From: Pseudobacillus lumedeiriae
Lineage (GTDB): Bacteria > Bacillota > Bacilli > Bacillales > Domibacillaceae
Assembly (NCBI RefSeq): GCF_044891285.1
Contig: NZ_JAUIYO010000002.1
Location: 248,001 to 312,000 of the forward strand
Length of the DNA: 64,000 nucleotides
Direction: 5' to 3'
The notes below the pieces were generated by a model. That model was not told the DNA's origin. It did no database searches and saw only the letters and a program-made list of their open reading frames with translations. The translations under genes were made by a program, and so were the position numbers. How positions within the stretch are numbered: the first letter of the stretch is position 1; each line of letters opens with the position of its first letter. Of this stretch, positions 1 to 8,095 are shown piece after piece.

Positions 1-100
1 ACTGCTTGGACATGATCATCTATCTTCTACTCAAGTATATACGCATGTGACGAAAGAACATTTGAGAAAGACGTATGTAATTCATCATCCCCGTGCGTAA
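1..100 (+). CDS. xerC: Tyrosine recombinase XerC (CodV), 3' end only
   Basis: Only the last 32 codons are inside the window, in the frame that ends with TAA at 98-100. The translated tail carries LLGH, then STQVYTH, then KEHLRK, which is the C-terminal box of tyrosine recombinases. The tyrosine encoded at 38-40 is the expected DNA-cleaving nucleophile and the preceding histidine belongs to the catalytic set. XerC works with XerD to resolve chromosome dimers at dif. Its place directly before hslV matches codV-codW in Bacillus. The 5' part lies outside the window. Confidence 0.85.
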   Translation, partial: LLGHDHLSSTQVYTHVTKEHLRKTYVIHHPRA

Positions 101-121
101 GTAAAGGAGGAATTGGAATTT

Positions 122-667
122 ATGGAACAGTTTCATGCAACCACGATTTTTGCTGTTCATCATAAAGGTGAGTGTGCAATGTCTGGTGACGGGCAAGTGA
201 CGTTCGGGAATGCCGTCGTTATGAAGCATACAGCGAGAAAAGTACGTAAATTATTTAATGGAAAAGTACTTGCCGGCTTTGCCGGGTCTGTTGCTGATGC
301 GTTCACGCTGTTTGAACTATTTGAGCACAAGCTTGAAGAATATAACGGCAATTTGCAGCGTGCAGCGGTAGAGCTTGCCAAAGAATGGCGTTCTGATAAA
401 GTGTTACGCCGGCTGGAAGCGATGCTGATCGTGATGGATCGCTCAAATATTTTGCTCGTTTCCGGAACAGGAGAAGTCATTGAACCGGATGATGGCATTT
501 TAGCGATTGGTTCTGGAGGCAATTTTGCTTTAGCAGCGGGCCGCGCATTGAAAACTTATTCGGGAGAATATTTGACAGCAAGAGAAATCGCTAAAGCTTC
601 CTTAGAAATTGCCGGCGAGATCTGTGTATATACGAATGATCAAATCATAGTGGAAGAACTGGAGTAA
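122..667 (+). CDS. hslV: ATP-dependent protease subunit HslV (ClpQ/CodW)
   Basis: This encodes the proteolytic subunit of the HslUV protease, a double-ring chamber in the cytoplasm fed by the HslU ATPase. The 181-residue protein has the family blocks GDGQVTFG, ARKVRKL, AGFAGSVADAF and IGSGGN. The ATG at 122 follows the ribosome site AAAGGAGG (103-110); a TTG at 113 sits too close to that site. The protein begins MEQFHATT, so Thr7 aligns with the catalytic Thr1 of E. coli HslV behind a six-residue extension. B. subtilis CodW, as I remember it, begins MSSFHATT and was reported to use an N-terminal serine, which is absent here. The stop is 13 bases before the hslU start, so the two are almost certainly co-transcribed. 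Confidence 0.95.
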   Translation: MEQFHATTIFAVHHKGECAMSGDGQVTFGNAVVMKHTARKVRKLFNGKVLAGFAGSVADAFTLFELFEHKLEEYNGNLQRAAVELAKEWRSDKVLRRLEAMLIVMDRSNILLVSGTGEVIEPDDGILAIGSGGNFALAAGRALKTYSGEYLTAREIAKASLEIAGEICVYTNDQIIVEELE

Positions 668-680
668 AGGAGTGAAAAAC

Positions 681-2093
681 GTGGAGAGAAAATCACTACA
701 ATTGACACCGAGACAAATTGTGGAACGGCTTGACCAATACATTGTCGGCCAAAAAGACGCAAAAAAAGCGGTGGCCGTTGCTCTGCGCAACCGTTATCGG
801 CGGAGTCTATTAAGCGATGAGATTCGAGATGAAGTCATTCCTAAAAATATATTAATGATCGGACCGACAGGGGTCGGGAAGACAGAGATTGCCCGGCGGA
901 TTGCGAAGCTGTCAGGAGCTCCTTTTATTAAAGTAGAAGCAACAAAATTTACAGAAGTCGGCTATGTTGGACGGGATGTAGAGTCGATGGTCCGCGACTT
1001 GGCTGAAACAGCGATAAGAGTTGTGAAAGAAGAAAAGGTACAATCTGTACAAGAGCCGGCAAAAGAAGCGGCTAATCGCCGTCTTGTTGAACTGCTCGTT
1101 CCTGAAAAAAAGAAAACAGGTAATATGAAAAACCCATTTGAAATGCTATTTGGCGGGGGCGGCCAGGATCAGCAGGCAGACATGGAGGACTCTCAAGAAG
1201 AATCATCCATTCGCGAGCGGAGAAGAATGATTGCTGATAAGCTGGCGCGCGGTGAGATGGAAAATGAAGTAGTCACGATTGAAATCGAGGAGCAGCCGCC
1301 ATCTATGTTCGACATGTTCCAAGGTTCTGGCATGGAACAGATGGGCATGAATATGCAGGATGTACTCGGTGGACTATTGCCAAAGCAAAAGAAGAAGAGG
1401 AAATTGCCAGTAAAGGAAGCGCGTCAAGTGTTAATTAATGAAGAAGCCCAAAAGCTGATTGACATGGACGATGTAACGCAGGAGGCAGTTAGACGGGCAG
1501 AGCAGACGGGCATTATCTTTATTGATGAAATTGATAAAGTAGCAGCTAAAGGTGCAGCATCTTCATCAGCCAGTGTGTCAAGAGAGGGTGTCCAAAGAGA
1601 TATCCTGCCGATCGTGGAAGGCTCAACCGTTGTGACAAAATACGGTTCGGTGAAAACAGACCATATCCTATTTATTGCAGCAGGCGCTTTTCATATGGCT
1701 AAACCATCGGATCTTATTCCAGAGCTGCAAGGGCGTTTTCCAATTCGCGTGGAGCTGAAGAAACTATCTGTTGAAGACTTTGTGCGCATCTTAGTTGAGC
1801 CGGACAATGCTTTAATGAAACAATATATTGCTTTATTAGAAACAGAAGGTATAGAAATTGAATTTTCTGACGATGCTATTGAACGAATAGCAGAAATTGC
1901 CTTTGAAGTGAATCAAAGCACAGATAACATCGGTGCGCGGCGGCTTCATACTATTATGGAAAAGCTATTGGAAGATTTATCTTTTGAAGCACCTGATATT
2001 ACGCTGGAGAAAATCACTATTACTTCGCAATATGTAGATGAAAAGTTAAAGGCGATTTCACGTAACAAGGATGTCAGTCAGTTTATTTTATAG
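681..2093 (+). CDS. hslU: HslU ATPase, unfoldase of the HslUV protease (ClpY/CodX)
   Basis: This AAA+ ATPase of 470 residues unfolds substrates and threads them into HslV. Walker A is GPTGVGKT at residues 61-68 and Walker B is IIFIDEID near residue 280. Between them lies the variable I domain (about 110-250), rich in Met, Gln and charged residues. A sensor-2 region with GARRLHT and the C-terminal tail ending SQFIL, which docks into HslV, are both present. A GTG at 672 overlaps the Shine-Dalgarno AAAGGAG (666-672), so the GTG at 681 is the better start. The length matches the family. It forms an operon with hslV, and codY follows after 105 bases. Confidence 0.95.
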   Translation: MERKSLQLTPRQIVERLDQYIVGQKDAKKAVAVALRNRYRRSLLSDEIRDEVIPKNILMIGPTGVGKTEIARRIAKLSGAPFIKVEATKFTEVGYVGRDVESMVRDLAETAIRVVKEEKVQSVQEPAKEAANRRLVELLVPEKKKTGNMKNPFEMLFGGGGQDQQADMEDSQEESSIRERRRMIADKLARGEMENEVVTIEIEEQPPSMFDMFQGSGMEQMGMNMQDVLGGLLPKQKKKRKLPVKEARQVLINEEAQKLIDMDDVTQEAVRRAEQTGIIFIDEIDKVAAKGAASSSASVSREGVQRDILPIVEGSTVVTKYGSVKTDHILFIAAGAFHMAKPSDLIPELQGRFPIRVELKKLSVEDFVRILVEPDNALMKQYIALLETEGIEIEFSDDAIERIAEIAFEVNQSTDNIGARRLHTIMEKLLEDLSFEAPDITLEKITITSQYVDEKLKAISRNKDVSQFIL

Positions 2094-2198
2094 TAGCGGA
2101 AACAATGGCTTGCCATAAATCAAACAACAAATGTTAATTGCAAAGAATGACATGTGGATCAGCAATAGATGAACCAGTCATTGTAGGAGGAAGTAATC

Positions 2199-2978
2199 AT
2201 GAATTTACTAGAAAAAACAAGAAAAATCAACAAAATGCTGCAAGATGCGGCGGGCAAACACGTAAACTTTAAGGAAATGGCAGAATCATTATCAGGATTA
2301 ATTGAGGCCAATGTATATGTCGTCAGCCGACGAGGAAAACTGCTTGGCGTCGGTCTGAATCGGATAATTGAAAGCGATCGGCTGAAACAAATGCTTGCCG
2401 AACGAAAATTTCCTGAAGAGTATACGAAAAAACTTTTTAGCTTAGAAGAAACATCTTCTAATATCGGTGTGGATAGTGAATATACAGCTTTTCCATACGA
2501 AAACAAAGAGCTGTTTAAAAATGGTCATACGACTATTGTGCCGATTAAAGGAGCAGGTGAACGCCTTGGTACATTAGTTCTCGCTCGGTTGGAAGAGAAG
2601 TTTCACGACGAAGATTTAATTTTAGCTGAATACGGAGCAACAGTTGTTGGAATGGAGATCCTTCGAGAGAAGACGGAAGAAATTGAGGAAGAAGCCAGAA
2701 GCAAGGCTGTTGTTCAAATGGCTATAAGTTCTCTTTCATATAGTGAATTAGAAGCAATTGAACATATTTTTGAAGAGTTAGATGGAAAAGAAGGTTTGCT
2801 CGTTGCTTCAAAAATTGCTGATCGCGTTGGTATTACCCGCTCAGTCATTGTGAATGCATTGCGTAAACTAGAGAGTGCCGGTGTTATTGAGTCCCGTTCT
2901 CTTGGAATGAAAGGCACATACATTAAAGTGTTGAACGATAAGTTTTTGATGGAATTGGAAAAACTAAAGTCAAACTAA
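2199..2978 (+). CDS. codY: Global nutritional repressor CodY
   Basis: CodY is a DNA-binding regulator that senses GTP and branched-chain amino acids and represses stationary-phase genes during rich growth, including the fla/che operon in B. subtilis. The 259-residue protein has the N-terminal GAF ligand domain (about 1-155), a linker helix, and a C-terminal winged helix-turn-helix (about 203-250) containing ASKIADRVGITRSVIVNAL. The start is the ATG after TAGGAGG. It is followed by a strong terminator and sits directly upstream of the fla/che promoter region. Confidence 0.97.
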   Translation: MNLLEKTRKINKMLQDAAGKHVNFKEMAESLSGLIEANVYVVSRRGKLLGVGLNRIIESDRLKQMLAERKFPEEYTKKLFSLEETSSNIGVDSEYTAFPYENKELFKNGHTTIVPIKGAGERLGTLVLARLEEKFHDEDLILAEYGATVVGMEILREKTEEIEEEARSKAVVQMAISSLSYSELEAIEHIFEELDGKEGLLVASKIADRVGITRSVIVNALRKLESAGVIESRSLGMKGTYIKVLNDKFLMELEKLKSN

Positions 2979-2994
2979 TAAAATACAAACTAAG

Positions 2995-3024
2995 AAACCG
3001 CCTGTTTTCGACAGGCGGTTTTTT
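2995..3024 (+). terminator. Intrinsic terminator after codY
   Basis: An 8-bp perfect stem, ACCGCCTG (2997-3004) with CAGGCGGT (3012-3019), encloses a 7-base loop and runs into six T residues. It separates the hslVU-codY unit from the fla/che operon. Confidence 0.9.
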
Positions 3025-3027
3025 CAT

Positions 3028-3043
3028 TATTTTCAAGAAAATA
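3028..3043. promoter_or_regulatory. CodY-box-like palindrome
   Basis: The arms TATTTTC and GAAAATA are exact inverted repeats around a two-base AA centre. The CodY consensus is AATTTTCWGAAAATT, with a single central base, so this site matches the arms well but has one extra base in the middle. It lies just after the codY terminator and about 170 bases upstream of the best fla/che promoter candidate. CodY binding is an inference. Confidence 0.35.
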
Positions 3044-3188
3044 GTATGTTTGTCATTTGTTCGTTTCATTAAATTGTGATTAAATATGTGGTGGTGATTT
3101 CTAATTGTCGCATTATATAGATACATATACCTATGTTTGTTAAATTAGTTAAAAATGTGTCAATTTTTTAGCAAAAATGTAAAATCAG

Positions 3189-3218
3189 GTGAGTTTTGTA
3201 GAGGAATTATGCTATAGT
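3189..3218 (+). promoter_or_regulatory. Candidate SigA promoter of the fla/che operon
   Basis: An extended -10 element, TGCTATAGT, lies at 3210-3218, with only a weak -35 (TGAGTT or GTGAGT near 3190). The 381-base gap 2979-3359 otherwise holds the codY terminator, the CodY-like palindrome and AT-rich sequence. From 3219 to the flgB start there is a leader of about 140 bases in which I see no strong hairpin. I found no SigD-type octamer here. Confidence 0.5.
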
Positions 3219-3359
3219 TTTTAACATGGATTAGAAAAAGAGGGAAAATAGGATGAAAGATGACAATGTTTTTAATTAAATGGAATGTTTTTAGGTGTGT
3301 TCCAAATTAGGTTAGTTACGGTAAAAATTTATTAATAGAGATAGACGGAGTGGTGGGAA

Positions 3360-3752
3360 ATGAAGATCTTTTCGAGTTCATTTAGCAACATTGAAAAAGG
3401 GCTTGATTATGCTGCTTTAAAGCAAAAAACGATTGCTAATAATATTGCAAATGCGGATACACCAAACTATAAGTCGAAAAATGTCAAATTTACAGAAATA
3501 TTTAAAGAAACATTAACAAACGAACTAACAGCTTATCGTACAGATTCCCGGCACTATTCCTTTCGTATGAATGAAGGGCATCCAGCAATCGCAGCAGATC
3601 GACAGCTTTCTTATAATCAAAATGGCAATAGTGTCGATGTAGATAAGGAAATGGCCGAGCTGGCAAAGAATCAAATTTATTTTAATGCCCTGACGGATCG
3701 GATGAGTGGAAAATTCAACTCCTTAACAAACATCATTAAAGGAGGAAGGTAA
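3360..3752 (+). CDS. flgB: Flagellar proximal rod protein FlgB
   Basis: FlgB is a subunit of the proximal rod that links the MS ring to the distal rod. The 130-residue protein begins with an amphipathic helix and carries the rod/hook signature IANNIANADTPNYKSK near residues 25-40, followed by a variable middle and a C-terminal helix (VDKEMAELAKNQIYFNAL) that packs with the N-terminus. It has no cleaved signal and is exported by the flagellar type III system. It is the first gene of the fla/che operon; flgC begins one base after its stop. Confidence 0.95.
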   Translation: MKIFSSSFSNIEKGLDYAALKQKTIANNIANADTPNYKSKNVKFTEIFKETLTNELTAYRTDSRHYSFRMNEGHPAIAADRQLSYNQNGNSVDVDKEMAELAKNQIYFNALTDRMSGKFNSLTNIIKGGR

Positions 3753-3753
3753 G

Positions 3754-4212
3754 ATGTCTATATTCCACGGAATGAATATTACTTCATCTGCCCTAACTGC
3801 TCAGCGCCTGCGGATGGACGTTGTCTCTTCTAATATGGCGAATGTGGAATCCACGCGGGGACGGATCGTAAATGGCGAATGGGAGCCATATAGGAAAAAG
3901 GCCGTTGTCCTGCAGCCTAAGCAAGGGGGATTTTCCTCGTATTTAAACCAAGCGATCGGCCGCCAAAATGATGGACCGGGGAATGGTGTTAAGGTGACAA
4001 AGATTGTAGAAGATGATCTGACGCCTTTTAAGATGGTTTATGACCCTGTGCATCCAGATGCGAATGAAGAAGGGTATGTACGAATGCCTAATGTAGATCC
4101 ATTAAGAGAAATGGTCGACTTAATGGCTGCTACCCGCTCTTATGAGGCAAATGTAACTGTATTTAATGCATCTAAAGCAATGATGACGAAGGCACTTGAG
4201 ATTGGTAAGTAA
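3754..4212 (+). CDS. flgC: Flagellar proximal rod protein FlgC
   Basis: FlgC is the second proximal rod protein. The 152-residue product has the N-terminal rod motif (MDVVSSNMANVEST, residues ~22-35) and the C-terminal axial motif (PLREMVDLMAATRSYEANV). These helices form the coiled packing shared by rod, hook and filament proteins. The gene follows flgB after one base, and the site AAGGAGGAAGG overlaps the end of flgB, so translation is probably coupled. Confidence 0.95.
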   Translation: MSIFHGMNITSSALTAQRLRMDVVSSNMANVESTRGRIVNGEWEPYRKKAVVLQPKQGGFSSYLNQAIGRQNDGPGNGVKVTKIVEDDLTPFKMVYDPVHPDANEEGYVRMPNVDPLREMVDLMAATRSYEANVTVFNASKAMMTKALEIGK

Positions 4213-4225
4213 AGGAGATAGATAA

Positions 4226-4534
4226 ATGGCTATTCAAGCTGTACAAGGCGCTTCCCCTTTTTTAAAGACAGACATGGCAGAAGCAAAGCCGTCTGTTACA
4301 CCGTATGAGGCTCAGAAAAATTTCGCGGAGTTTTTAAAAGAATCATTGAACGAGGTCAGCCGGGCTGACGCAAAGTCAAATGACATGACGAATAAATTGA
4401 TCCGCGGAGAAAATGTCGATCTTCATCAAGTGCTGATTGCCAGTCAAAAAGCAAGCATAACGATGCAATTGACGATGGAGGTACGAAATAAAGCGGTAGA
4501 AGCTTATCAAGAGATCATGAGAATGCAAATATAA
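4226..4534 (+). CDS. fliE: Flagellar hook-basal body adaptor FliE
   Basis: FliE is the small periplasm-side adaptor between the MS ring/export gate and the rod. The protein is 102 residues, close to the usual length. Its C-terminal half (ASQKASITMQLTMEVRNKAVEAYQEIMRMQ) is the conserved helix of the family, and the N-terminal 30 residues are variable. The gene starts 13 bases after flgC behind AAAGGAGA. Confidence 0.93.
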   Translation: MAIQAVQGASPFLKTDMAEAKPSVTPYEAQKNFAEFLKESLNEVSRADAKSNDMTNKLIRGENVDLHQVLIASQKASITMQLTMEVRNKAVEAYQEIMRMQI

Positions 4535-4583
4535 AAAACAGCCCAACCTTTTTTATTAGCAGCAACTTAACCGGGGGATTGTA

Positions 4584-6167
4584 ATGAATGACACGATACG
4601 CCAACAATTAACAAGAATAAAAGAATATTGGACTAGCCGTACGAAGAAGCAAAAGTGGATCGGCATCGGAGCTTTTCTGCTGTTTGTCACGGCCATTAGC
4701 GCTCTTGTTCTATTTATGACAAGAGATACGATGGTTCCGCTCTACAGTGAGCTTTCTCCTACAGAGGCAGGAGCGATCAAAGAAAATTTAGACGGACGGG
4801 GAATTAAATACGAAATTACGAGCGGGGGAACCGGAATATTGGTGCCCGAGGAAGTAGTCAATTCGCTGAAAGTAGATCTAGCTGCGGAAGGGCTGCCAAA
4901 GTCGGGCAGCATTGACTACAGTTTCTTCAGTGAAAATGCTGGTTTTGGAATGACTGATAACGAGTTTAACGTTTTAAAGCTCGATGCTATGCAAACGGAG
5001 CTCGCTCAGCTGATCAAGGGGATTGAAGGGGTCAAAGATGCCAAAGTCATGATCAATCTTCCAGAAAAAGATGTATTTGTAAGAGAGGATGCTGAAAAAG
5101 CTTCCGCCTCTGTTGTACTGAATACGGAGCTCGGCTATCAGTTTGATGACAAGCAAATTAAATCGCTTTATCATCTCGTTTCAAAAAGTGTACCCAATCT
5201 GCCAACTGAAAATATTGTGATTATGAATCAAAACTTTGAGTATTACGATCAACAGAACGATGGCAGCTCTTTATCTGGAAACAGTATAGTTCAGCAAATG
5301 GAAGTGAAGAGAAAAATTGAACGGGACATTCAACGGCAAGTTCAAAATATGCTAGGTACGTTGATGGGACAAGATAAAGTTGTGGCTTCTGTTACGGCCG
5401 ATATTGATTTCACTGAAGAGAACAGGGAAGAAAATCTCGTTGTTCCAGTCGATGAAGAAAACATGAAAGGCATCCAGATCAGTGCGCAGCGAATTACGGA
5501 AACCTTTACAGGTGATGGAGCGGCGGCAGGCGGTATTCCTCAAGGAGAAGATCCGGCTGATGCTCAAGGGTCCACTTACATGGAAGGAGCAGGGGGCTCT
5601 GGGGATTATGAGCGTTCAGAGGAAACGATCAATAATGAAGTGAATCGTATTCGTAAGAAAATTACTGAAAGTCCTTATAAAATACGTGATTTAGGCATTC
5701 AAGTTATGGTGGAGCCGCCTACAGCGAATAATCCTGATTCCCTGCCGCAAGAGCGCATAGACGATATTCAGCAAATGCTCGGTACAATTGTCCGCACGTC
5801 TATTGATAAAGGGTACAATCAGCAATTAACTGATCAGGATGTAGCAGACAAGGTTGCCGTTTCTGTTCAGCCATTTAAAGGAAAAGTTAAATTTGAAGAA
5901 GAAAAGCAGACCGTTCTGCCTTGGTGGGCTTATGCCATCGGTGCTGTCATGCTTGTCGTTATTGGAGTGCTAGTGTTCTTCATCTTGCGCGCACGACGCC
6001 AGGCGGAAGAAGAGGACTTCGAAGAAGAAGAACTGGCTGAGCCGCTTGCGGATATTAATGAAGTGGAAACGGAAGCGACAGTCCGCAGAAAACAGATGGA
6101 GAAAATGGCGAAAGAGAGGCCAGAAGAGTTTGCGAAGATTTTGCGCTCCTGGCTATCTGAAGAGTAA
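4584..6167 (+). CDS. fliF: Flagellar MS-ring protein FliF
   Basis: FliF builds the membrane/supramembrane ring on which the motor assembles. The 527-residue protein has a first membrane segment at about 25-46 and the YscJ/FliF domain (LYSELSPTEAGAI onwards). Next come ring-building domains interrupted by a low-complexity Gly/Glu-rich stretch at about 310-345, and a second membrane segment at about 447-468. The acidic C-terminal tail ends in the FliG-binding helix (PEEFAKILRSWL). Length and layout match B. subtilis FliF (about 536). The start is ATG behind GGGGGATTGTA. Confidence 0.96.
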   Translation: MNDTIRQQLTRIKEYWTSRTKKQKWIGIGAFLLFVTAISALVLFMTRDTMVPLYSELSPTEAGAIKENLDGRGIKYEITSGGTGILVPEEVVNSLKVDLAAEGLPKSGSIDYSFFSENAGFGMTDNEFNVLKLDAMQTELAQLIKGIEGVKDAKVMINLPEKDVFVREDAEKASASVVLNTELGYQFDDKQIKSLYHLVSKSVPNLPTENIVIMNQNFEYYDQQNDGSSLSGNSIVQQMEVKRKIERDIQRQVQNMLGTLMGQDKVVASVTADIDFTEENREENLVVPVDEENMKGIQISAQRITETFTGDGAAAGGIPQGEDPADAQGSTYMEGAGGSGDYERSEETINNEVNRIRKKITESPYKIRDLGIQVMVEPPTANNPDSLPQERIDDIQQMLGTIVRTSIDKGYNQQLTDQDVADKVAVSVQPFKGKVKFEEEKQTVLPWWAYAIGAVMLVVIGVLVFFILRARRQAEEEDFEEEELAEPLADINEVETEATVRRKQMEKMAKERPEEFAKILRSWLSEE

Positions 6168-6218
6168 CAGCTGTTTCTATATGAATAAGATGATAGATAA
6201 AGTTTATTGTAGACACAC

Positions 6219-6276
6219 TCAGGCTGATTTGTCTTTCAAGATGTACAGTGGAATGCGCACTTTGACAACAGCCTGA
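6219..6276 (+). repeat. Palindromic repeat, copy A (internally deleted form)
   Basis: A 58-base element in the 139-base fliF-fliG gap. It starts TCAGGCTGATT and ends CAACAGCCTGA, and the two ends are inverted copies of each other. Next to the left end it shares the block TGTCTTTCAAG with the reverse complement of copy B (12533-12658), which shows common descent rather than chance pairing. Its centre is shorter than that of copy B. Confidence 0.65.
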
Positions 6277-6306
6277 ATGACAGTATTTGAATAGGAGGAT
6301 TTCATT

Positions 6307-7320
6307 GTGGCCGTTAGGGAGAAAAAATTAACGGGAAAACAAAAAGCCGCCATTCTTCTTATTTCTCTCGGTCCAGACGTATCTGCTTCTGTGTACAAAC
6401 ATTTATCAGAAGAAGAGATTGAACGGCTGACGCTGGAAATATCGGGAGTCAAGAAAGTGGATGCCGAAGCGAAAGAAGAAGTATTTGAGGAGTTTCATCA
6501 TATCGCGCTTGCACAGGATTACATTACCCAAGGCGGGATTGGCTATGCCAAGACTGTGCTTGAAAAAGCCCTTGGCAAAGACCAGGCACAAAATATTATT
6601 AACAGGCTTACATCTTCCTTGCAGGTCAAACCATTTGATTTTGCGCGCAAGGCAGAAGCGAGCCAAATTTTAAACTTTATTCAAAATGAACACCCGCAAA
6701 CGATTGCATTAATTCTTTCCTATCTCGATCCGCAGCAAGCCGGTCAGATTCTTTCTGAACTGCCACAGGATGTCCAGGCAGATATTGCTAGAAGAATTGC
6801 CATTATGGACAGCACTTCTCCTGAAATTATTAATGAAGTGGAAGCGATTCTTGAACGTAAGCTGAGTGCAACGGTTACGCAAGATTATACGCAGACGGGC
6901 GGGGTAGAAGCGGTTGTGGAAGTATTAAATGGAGTGGACCGCGCGACGGAAAAAACCATTTTGGATTCACTTGAAATTCAAGATCCAGAGCTCGCTGAAG
7001 AGATTAAAAAGCGGATGTTCGTCTTCGAAGATATTGTTACATTGGATAACCGTTCGATCCAGCGTGTAATACGTGATTGTGAAAATGAAGATTTATTGTT
7101 GTCATTAAAAGTGTCTAGTGAAGAGGTAAAAGAAATTGTCTTCCGCAATATGTCGGCGCGGATGATGGAAACATTCAAAGAGGAAATGGAGTTTATGGGA
7201 CCCGTACGCCTGCGCGATGTGGAAGAGGCACAGTCACGTATCGTAAGTACGATTCGCAGACTCGAAGAAGCCGGTGAGATCATTATTGCCCGCGGCGGGG
7301 GAGATGACATTATTGTCTAG
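6307..7320 (+). CDS. fliG: Flagellar rotor switch protein FliG
   Basis: FliG sits on the MS ring, carries the charged torque helix that interacts with MotA, and transmits direction switching. The 337-residue protein has the N-terminal FliF-binding domain (KQKAAILLISLGPD), the middle domain with the EHPQT motif (ILNFIQNEHPQTIALIL), and the C-terminal domain containing the charged helix (about 275-300, with RSIQRVIRD and the VSSEEVKE segment). It starts with GTG behind TAGGAGG. It follows repeat copy A, and fliH begins inside its last codons. Confidence 0.96.
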   Translation: MAVREKKLTGKQKAAILLISLGPDVSASVYKHLSEEEIERLTLEISGVKKVDAEAKEEVFEEFHHIALAQDYITQGGIGYAKTVLEKALGKDQAQNIINRLTSSLQVKPFDFARKAEASQILNFIQNEHPQTIALILSYLDPQQAGQILSELPQDVQADIARRIAIMDSTSPEIINEVEAILERKLSATVTQDYTQTGGVEAVVEVLNGVDRATEKTILDSLEIQDPELAEEIKKRMFVFEDIVTLDNRSIQRVIRDCENEDLLLSLKVSSEEVKEIVFRNMSARMMETFKEEMEFMGPVRLRDVEEAQSRIVSTIRRLEEAGEIIIARGGGDDIIV

Positions 7321-8095
7321 AGTGATCAAATCTTATCGAACGGAAAGTGCCCTAGAAGCAGACCGCGCGATCCACATAAAATTGTTTCATCCGCCAGTGC
7401 AGTTATCTGACCATGAGGAGACCGCATCTGCTCAAGCCATTTATTTCGAAGAAGAAAAGAAAAAGATTATAGAAGAGGCTGAAGCTCAAGCACGGTTTAT
7501 TATGGAGCAGGCGGAACGATATCGTCAAGAAATGGAACAGGAAATAGAAGAAAAAAAACAATTATGGGAAACAGAGAAGCAGGCATTAGTGGAACAAGCG
7601 CATGAGGAAGGGTTCCTAGCTGGCCAACAACAAGGACATGAAGCCGGCTACGGCGATTATATCGAACTGATTGAAATGGCAAAAGAGACGGTTGCTTCCT
7701 CGAAAGAAGAGTATGAAATGAACATTCAGCGGGCAGATCAGACGATTTTAGATTTAGCGTTGAAGTCAGCTGAAAAAATCATTGGTGAAAAGTTTAATGA
7801 AAACGAACAGTTCTTTCTGGCAATGATCAAGCAGGCGTTAAAAGATATGCCCGATCAAAAAGAAATTCAAATTCATGTTCATCCATCTCATTATTCGTTA
7901 GTTGTTAGTCAAAAAGAAGAAATAGATGCGATCTTTCCAATCGACACTTTATGCTACATTTATCCAAATGAAAAGCTGGAGGAGGAAGGGTGCTACATCG
8001 AAACGAGCCATGGCCGAATTGAAGTAGGATTGGACAGCCAGCTGCAGCAACTGAGAAAACAACTATTTGAACTCCTTGAAGGTGAAGAGAATTGA
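7313..8095 (+). CDS. fliH: Flagellar export ATPase regulator FliH
   Basis: FliH binds FliI and links the export ATPase to the C ring. The chosen TTG start (7313) overlaps the fliG stop and follows GGGGGAG (7296-7302); it gives MSRVIKSYRTES. A longer frame from 7274 would have no ribosome site. The 260-residue protein has a long Glu/Gln/Lys-rich coiled coil (about 45-110) and a C-terminal FliI-binding region (LDLALKSAEKIIGEKF onwards). The stop TGA overlaps the fliI start in ATTGA, a sign of translational coupling. Confidence 0.9.
   Translation: MSRVIKSYRTESALEADRAIHIKLFHPPVQLSDHEETASAQAIYFEEEKKKIIEEAEAQARFIMEQAERYRQEMEQEIEEKKQLWETEKQALVEQAHEEGFLAGQQQGHEAGYGDYIELIEMAKETVASSKEEYEMNIQRADQTILDLALKSAEKIIGEKFNENEQFFLAMIKQALKDMPDQKEIQIHVHPSHYSLVVSQKEEIDAIFPIDTLCYIYPNEKLEEEGCYIETSHGRIEVGLDSQLQQLRKQLFELLEGEEN

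Noticed and set aside
3252..3278. Eight-codon frame (MKDDNVFN) in the fla/che leader
   Set aside because: It has only a weak ribosome site and nothing that suggests a leader peptide; AT-rich leaders contain such frames by chance.
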